Source of the DNA: Methanocorpusculaceae archaeon UBA456 | Lineage (GTDB): Archaea; Halobacteriota; Methanomicrobia; Methanomicrobiales; Methanocorpusculaceae | Length of the DNA: 8,946 nt | Assembly (NCBI GenBank): GCA_002496395.1 | Contig: DAJQ01000004.1 | Location: 4,145-13,090, forward strand | Direction: 5' to 3' | Shown here: positions 6,110 through 8,946 of the stretch, piece by piece | How positions within the stretch are numbered: the stretch's first letter is position 1 | Layout: every line of letters starts with the position of its first letter | The notes under the pieces: generated by a model | What the model was told of the DNA's origin: nothing | Database searches by the model: none | What the model saw: the letters and a program-made list of their open reading frames with translations, nothing else | Program-made: the position numbers and the translations under genes

Positions 6110-8365
6110 TCAGCGAAACCTCTGTTTGATAAATTCCTGTGTCTGGCTTGCAGTTAATTCAGTGGTAGATGGTCCCGTCCTGATATAGAACCGTTCTATC
6201 TCATTGTCTTTTAGAAATACCGGGGATTGCGACTTCTGACAATTCACCGCCAAGACACGTGAGTTCTTATGATCATCAAAATGAATATGCACATTGGTCA
6301 TTGCTGATATTCCCATACGGGCTTTGATGATATTGACAAGGTGAAGACTCATCTTATCCTCATTTTCAAAACCATCCACATCAATTCCGACAGGGGTCCC
6401 ATCATCTGAGAGACCGATGATCAGTGTTCCACCATTGGTGTTTAAGAAACCGGCAAGTGTTTTAAGAACAGACTGCTCCATTCGCTGATCTCTATTGTTT
6501 GTGTGCAGATTCGTCCGGAGTGTGGACTTGAACTCAACTGCTTCGGACTCTCCTGACTCAACCAATGATATAAGATCAAAGACATCAGAACCTGTATCCT
6601 CTTCAGTCTGACCTGAAACAAGTTTTTTATATCCTTCTGCGATAATCTGTGCCATCAGCTCCCTGCGTTTCTCCAGAAAGTCCCGGTATTCCATATGCTC
6701 CCAGTTTGGTGGGAGAGCATGCTGACGGTACATTATATCAATATTGGACTGAGAAAAGCGGCTTGCTATTTCTGGAACATACTCTTGTGGCGCTTTATTT
6801 GAGATCTGTATATTATCTCCCCACTCAACAAGGGCATAGTTTGCAATCTGATTTATCTCACGGGTTCCCTGGAATCCAAGTTTCTTGAGATGGTCTTTTG
6901 GGTAGAGGTGATGGCGTTCAAGTGCGCTTTTATGTGCCGTTGTAGTTGGGTCAAGAAGATCGGCGATTTTAATCGTTGAAAACAACCCTTTTGCATCCAA
7001 CAACACCTGACTTGCATAATAGGCAAAGAGTGACGGGCTCCGTGATGATGACGTAGCAAGATCATTTGGAAGATTAACTGCCCAGAAGTCGTTTGTTAGG
7101 GTAACTTCACAGATTTTGGTCAGATTTTTCACGAAATCATCCGCAGATTTGACATCTCGCAAACGGGCAAGATCAAACTCCATCGCAGATTCGGGTGAAC
7201 TGGTAAATCGGCCGGTAACCGCTGACATAAAGAACCATCTGGCGATTATCTGCCTGAGATCATACTCTGAAACCTTGTATTCGGTTCTGCCGATCAGATA
7301 CAGCATATAAGAGAACAGGAGGTTGCTGTTTGAACTGATCATTCCCCTGCTACGAAAACCAGCCTGGCGGATGCAGTTCATAAAGTCATGCCAGTATTGC
7401 AGGTTCAGAACTCTCTTCTGAGCGTCCTTCAGGAGTTCAAACTGCTTCTCTCTCCGCTCAATACTAAATTCCCCTGTCTCAAGATCTTTTCCACGTAAGA
7501 TCGAGTAGACATACTGGAGCCTTGCTCGCTTAAAGGCTACACCGACACTTACCCGGAGGAGCTGATCTGGGGATGGCTCGATAAAATAGTTAAATGGAGA
7601 GGGAGTTCCTCTTGATGGTTTGCGGGATTCGCGGCAGAACTTTTCGAGTTCGGCACGCCCCTCGTCCCAGAAGACGGACATAAGGGTCAGGATAAAGTCT
7701 GATTGGTTCAGAGGTGTTCCCTTACTGTTTATGCGGACGAAGACTTCGGATACGGCTTCTTCAGTTACATCGGAAGCTAATTCAAGGGCTGTAAAAGGGA
7801 AGCTTAACAAGCTGCTAAGTTTGCTAAAGGCTTTTTTGATTTTCTTATTTTCTTCAGGTGTTACTTCACGATTACTCGACAAAGTCTCAAGATAATTATC
7901 GACAACTTCAAAAAGATCTGTTTTATCATCCCATATCACCGAAATATCAGAAATATAGGCTTTATCACGAAGTATTGCGGCATCTGTTACTTCAAATTTT
8001 TCTTCGAGAGGATTAAATGCGATACTGATTTGCTCCTTCTCAAAGCTATCTCGAAGAACAGGAATATTCCTTATAACGGCATAGAGGGAGGTAAGGCGCT
8101 GCTGACCATCAACAATGACAAGTTTGGGAGGTTTTTGCTTTTTATCCGCACCAATTGGACGCGTTCCATCCTCTAGAGCATTCTTCCAGAAAAGAAAATA
8201 TCCAACTGGATAACCCCTATACATAGAATCAAAAAGATCCCTGACCTTTGCATTTTTCCAGACAAAAGGCCGTTGGATATCTGGAAGCCCTATCTCTCCA
8301 AGGCTGATATCGTTAATGAGTGATCCCAAACTATAGTCAACTTTTGTAAATACAGTATCAGTCAT
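6110..8365 (-). CDS. GmrSD-like DUF262-HNH nuclease fused to a C-terminal AlbA_2 domain
   Basis: A 751-aa, three-part protein. Residues about 10-230 are a DUF262 (GmrS-type, ParB-like) domain: LPDIQRPFVW (27-36), VRDLFDSMYRGYPVG (41-55), the catalytic IVDGQQRLT (84-92) and FVRINSKGTPLN (209-220). Residues about 470-530 are the DUF1524/GmrD-type HNH nuclease: LERHHLYPKDHL (482-493), then NYALVEWGDNIQISNKAP (509-526). In known GmrSD enzymes the first domain uses NTP and the second cuts DNA, usually DNA with modified bases. After a helical linker, residues about 595-751 form an AlbA_2 domain: E608, E611-F-K613, GFLNTNGGTLIIGLSDDG (639-656) and the closing FYIRTGPSTTELT (726-738). All key motifs look intact. 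The ATG overlaps the HsdS stop as ATGA; a weak GAGG lies upstream. The gene is more AT-rich than the AlbA_2 and hsdR genes after it. Substrate and the role of the AlbA_2 part are unknown. Confidence 0.92.
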   Translation of the reverse strand: MTDTVFTKVDYSLGSLINDISLGEIGLPDIQRPFVWKNAKVRDLFDSMYRGYPVGYFLFWKNALEDGTRPIGADKKQKPPKLVIVDGQQRLTSLYAVIRNIPVLRDSFEKEQISIAFNPLEEKFEVTDAAILRDKAYISDISVIWDDKTDLFEVVDNYLETLSSNREVTPEENKKIKKAFSKLSSLLSFPFTALELASDVTEEAVSEVFVRINSKGTPLNQSDFILTLMSVFWDEGRAELEKFCRESRKPSRGTPSPFNYFIEPSPDQLLRVSVGVAFKRARLQYVYSILRGKDLETGEFSIERREKQFELLKDAQKRVLNLQYWHDFMNCIRQAGFRSRGMISSNSNLLFSYMLYLIGRTEYKVSEYDLRQIIARWFFMSAVTGRFTSSPESAMEFDLARLRDVKSADDFVKNLTKICEVTLTNDFWAVNLPNDLATSSSRSPSLFAYYASQVLLDAKGLFSTIKIADLLDPTTTAHKSALERHHLYPKDHLKKLGFQGTREINQIANYALVEWGDNIQISNKAPQEYVPEIASRFSQSNIDIMYRQHALPPNWEHMEYRDFLEKRRELMAQIIAEGYKKLVSGQTEEDTGSDVFDLISLVESGESEAVEFKSTLRTNLHTNNRDQRMEQSVLKTLAGFLNTNGGTLIIGLSDDGTPVGIDVDGFENEDKMSLHLVNIIKARMGISAMTNVHIHFDDHKNSRVLAVNCQKSQSPVFLKDNEIERFYIRTGPSTTELTASQTQEFIKQRFR

Positions 8366-8946
8366 GCTTCAACCTCAACTGGAACTGTTATATTTATATC
8401 TGAGACATCCACCACACCGGAGATAAGCTTGGGGAGGAGGAGATCGCGGGTGGTGCGGAGGATGTTTACTTGGCATTGTAAGATGTGAATATGCTCAATA
8501 ATAACTTGAGTGATTTCATTGAATCTCTCTAATAAATCACTTGGTGGAATGATGAGTTCTGCTTTCTCAAATGTTCCGGAGTTAACTGCGGGATAAGCGG
8601 CTCCTGTAGCGTTATTAGTGAGATAACCAACGAAATCGTCTGTCGTAACACTGTAATAAAGAAAGATAAATGGTACTGTTAAAGCACTTAATACCGCAAA
8701 GCCTGTTGAAACGACAGTATTTGATTGGGGATGTATAACACGGGCATGTGATCGACGATTCGGACGGACACATGACCAGATTATATCCCCATGTTGAACA
8801 ATACGGCGTGCCCTGCCTGGGGCTTCAGAGAAAGGATGTGTTGAAATTATATTGATTTGATCTTGACTAACCGAAGAAATATCAATATAATGAATGATTT
8901 CAGGAGCCGAGTTTTTTTTAATTTGGGACTTATTGACTTTGGCTAT
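8362..8946 (-). CDS. hsdS: Type I restriction specificity subunit HsdS, C-terminal part
   Basis: The last 194 residues of HsdS, the subunit that recognises the DNA target and holds the methylase and restriction subunits together; its start lies beyond the right edge. I translated it directly from the minus strand. The second target-recognition domain is present, with the family's typical patterns: YIDISSV (20-26), PGRARRIVQHGDIIWSCVRP (43-62), NTVVSTGFAVL (76-86) and ATGAAYPAVNSGTFEKAELI (113-132). It is followed by the helical conserved region, PPSDLLERFNEI, then an alpha-helix from about 146 to 172 and LLLPKLISGVVDV (169-181). The first recognition domain and HsdM are not in the window. The stop codon overlaps the next ATG (ATGA at 8362-8365), implying coupled translation. 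The recognition domain is AT-rich while the C-terminal conserved region is GC-rich, suggesting a swapped recognition domain. The DNA target cannot be predicted from this part. Confidence 0.93.
   Translation of the reverse strand: MAKVNKSQIKKNSAPEIIHYIDISSVSQDQINIISTHPFSEAPGRARRIVQHGDIIWSCVRPNRRSHARVIHPQSNTVVSTGFAVLSALTVPFIFLYYSVTTDDFVGYLTNNATGAAYPAVNSGTFEKAELIIPPSDLLERFNEITQVIIEHIHILQCQVNILRTTRDLLLPKLISGVVDVSDINITVPVEVEA

Noticed and set aside
5245..6129. A 294-codon open frame on the plus strand, antisense to the AlbA_2/GHKL gene
   Set aside because: The acidic, low-complexity translation has no domain and mirrors the codon bias of the real minus-strand gene.

Overview
The window carries part of a defence (restriction) island. 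Every gene I can support lies on the minus strand, so it reads from the right edge to the left edge. The organism looks archaeal, most likely a methanogen of the Methanomicrobiales type. This is an inference from strong GGAGG-type ribosome sites, an AT-rich TATA-like box in place of bacterial -35/-10 elements, and the general flavour of the HsdR and AlbA_2 proteins. No rRNA, tRNA or housekeeping gene is present to confirm it.

Right to left, 8946 to 1481 is the distal part of a type I restriction-modification operon. It holds the C-terminal half of HsdS (cut by the window edge; HsdM is presumably beyond it), a 751-aa protein joining a GmrSD-type nuclease (DUF262 plus an HNH domain) to a C-terminal AlbA_2 (Schlafen-type) domain, a 482-aa AlbA_2/GHKL-ATPase/winged-helix protein, and a complete 1051-aa HsdR. 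The genes are tightly packed: a 4-base ATGA overlap (HsdS/DUF262), a 28-base gap, and a 4-base TTGA overlap (AlbA_2 protein/HsdR, whose start codon is TTG). HsdS would choose the DNA target and HsdR would translocate and cut. The GmrSD-like fusion could add attack on modified DNA. The AlbA_2/GHKL protein looks like a regulator or accessory effector.

Inside the AlbA_2/GHKL gene is a tandem array of an 11-bp unit. Because 11 is not a multiple of 3, gaining or losing one unit would shift the frame and remove the C-terminal winged helix. It might also lower expression of the coupled HsdR. This is the most interesting structural feature I found.

After a 166-base AT-rich gap (1315-1480), a second unit of clearly lower GC runs off the left edge. 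It contains a 287-aa coiled-coil protein I do not recognise, overlapping by 23 bases the start of a P-loop ATPase resembling the BrxC/BrxD (DUF2791) family of BREX systems. This pair may be the beginning of another, possibly undescribed, defence module.
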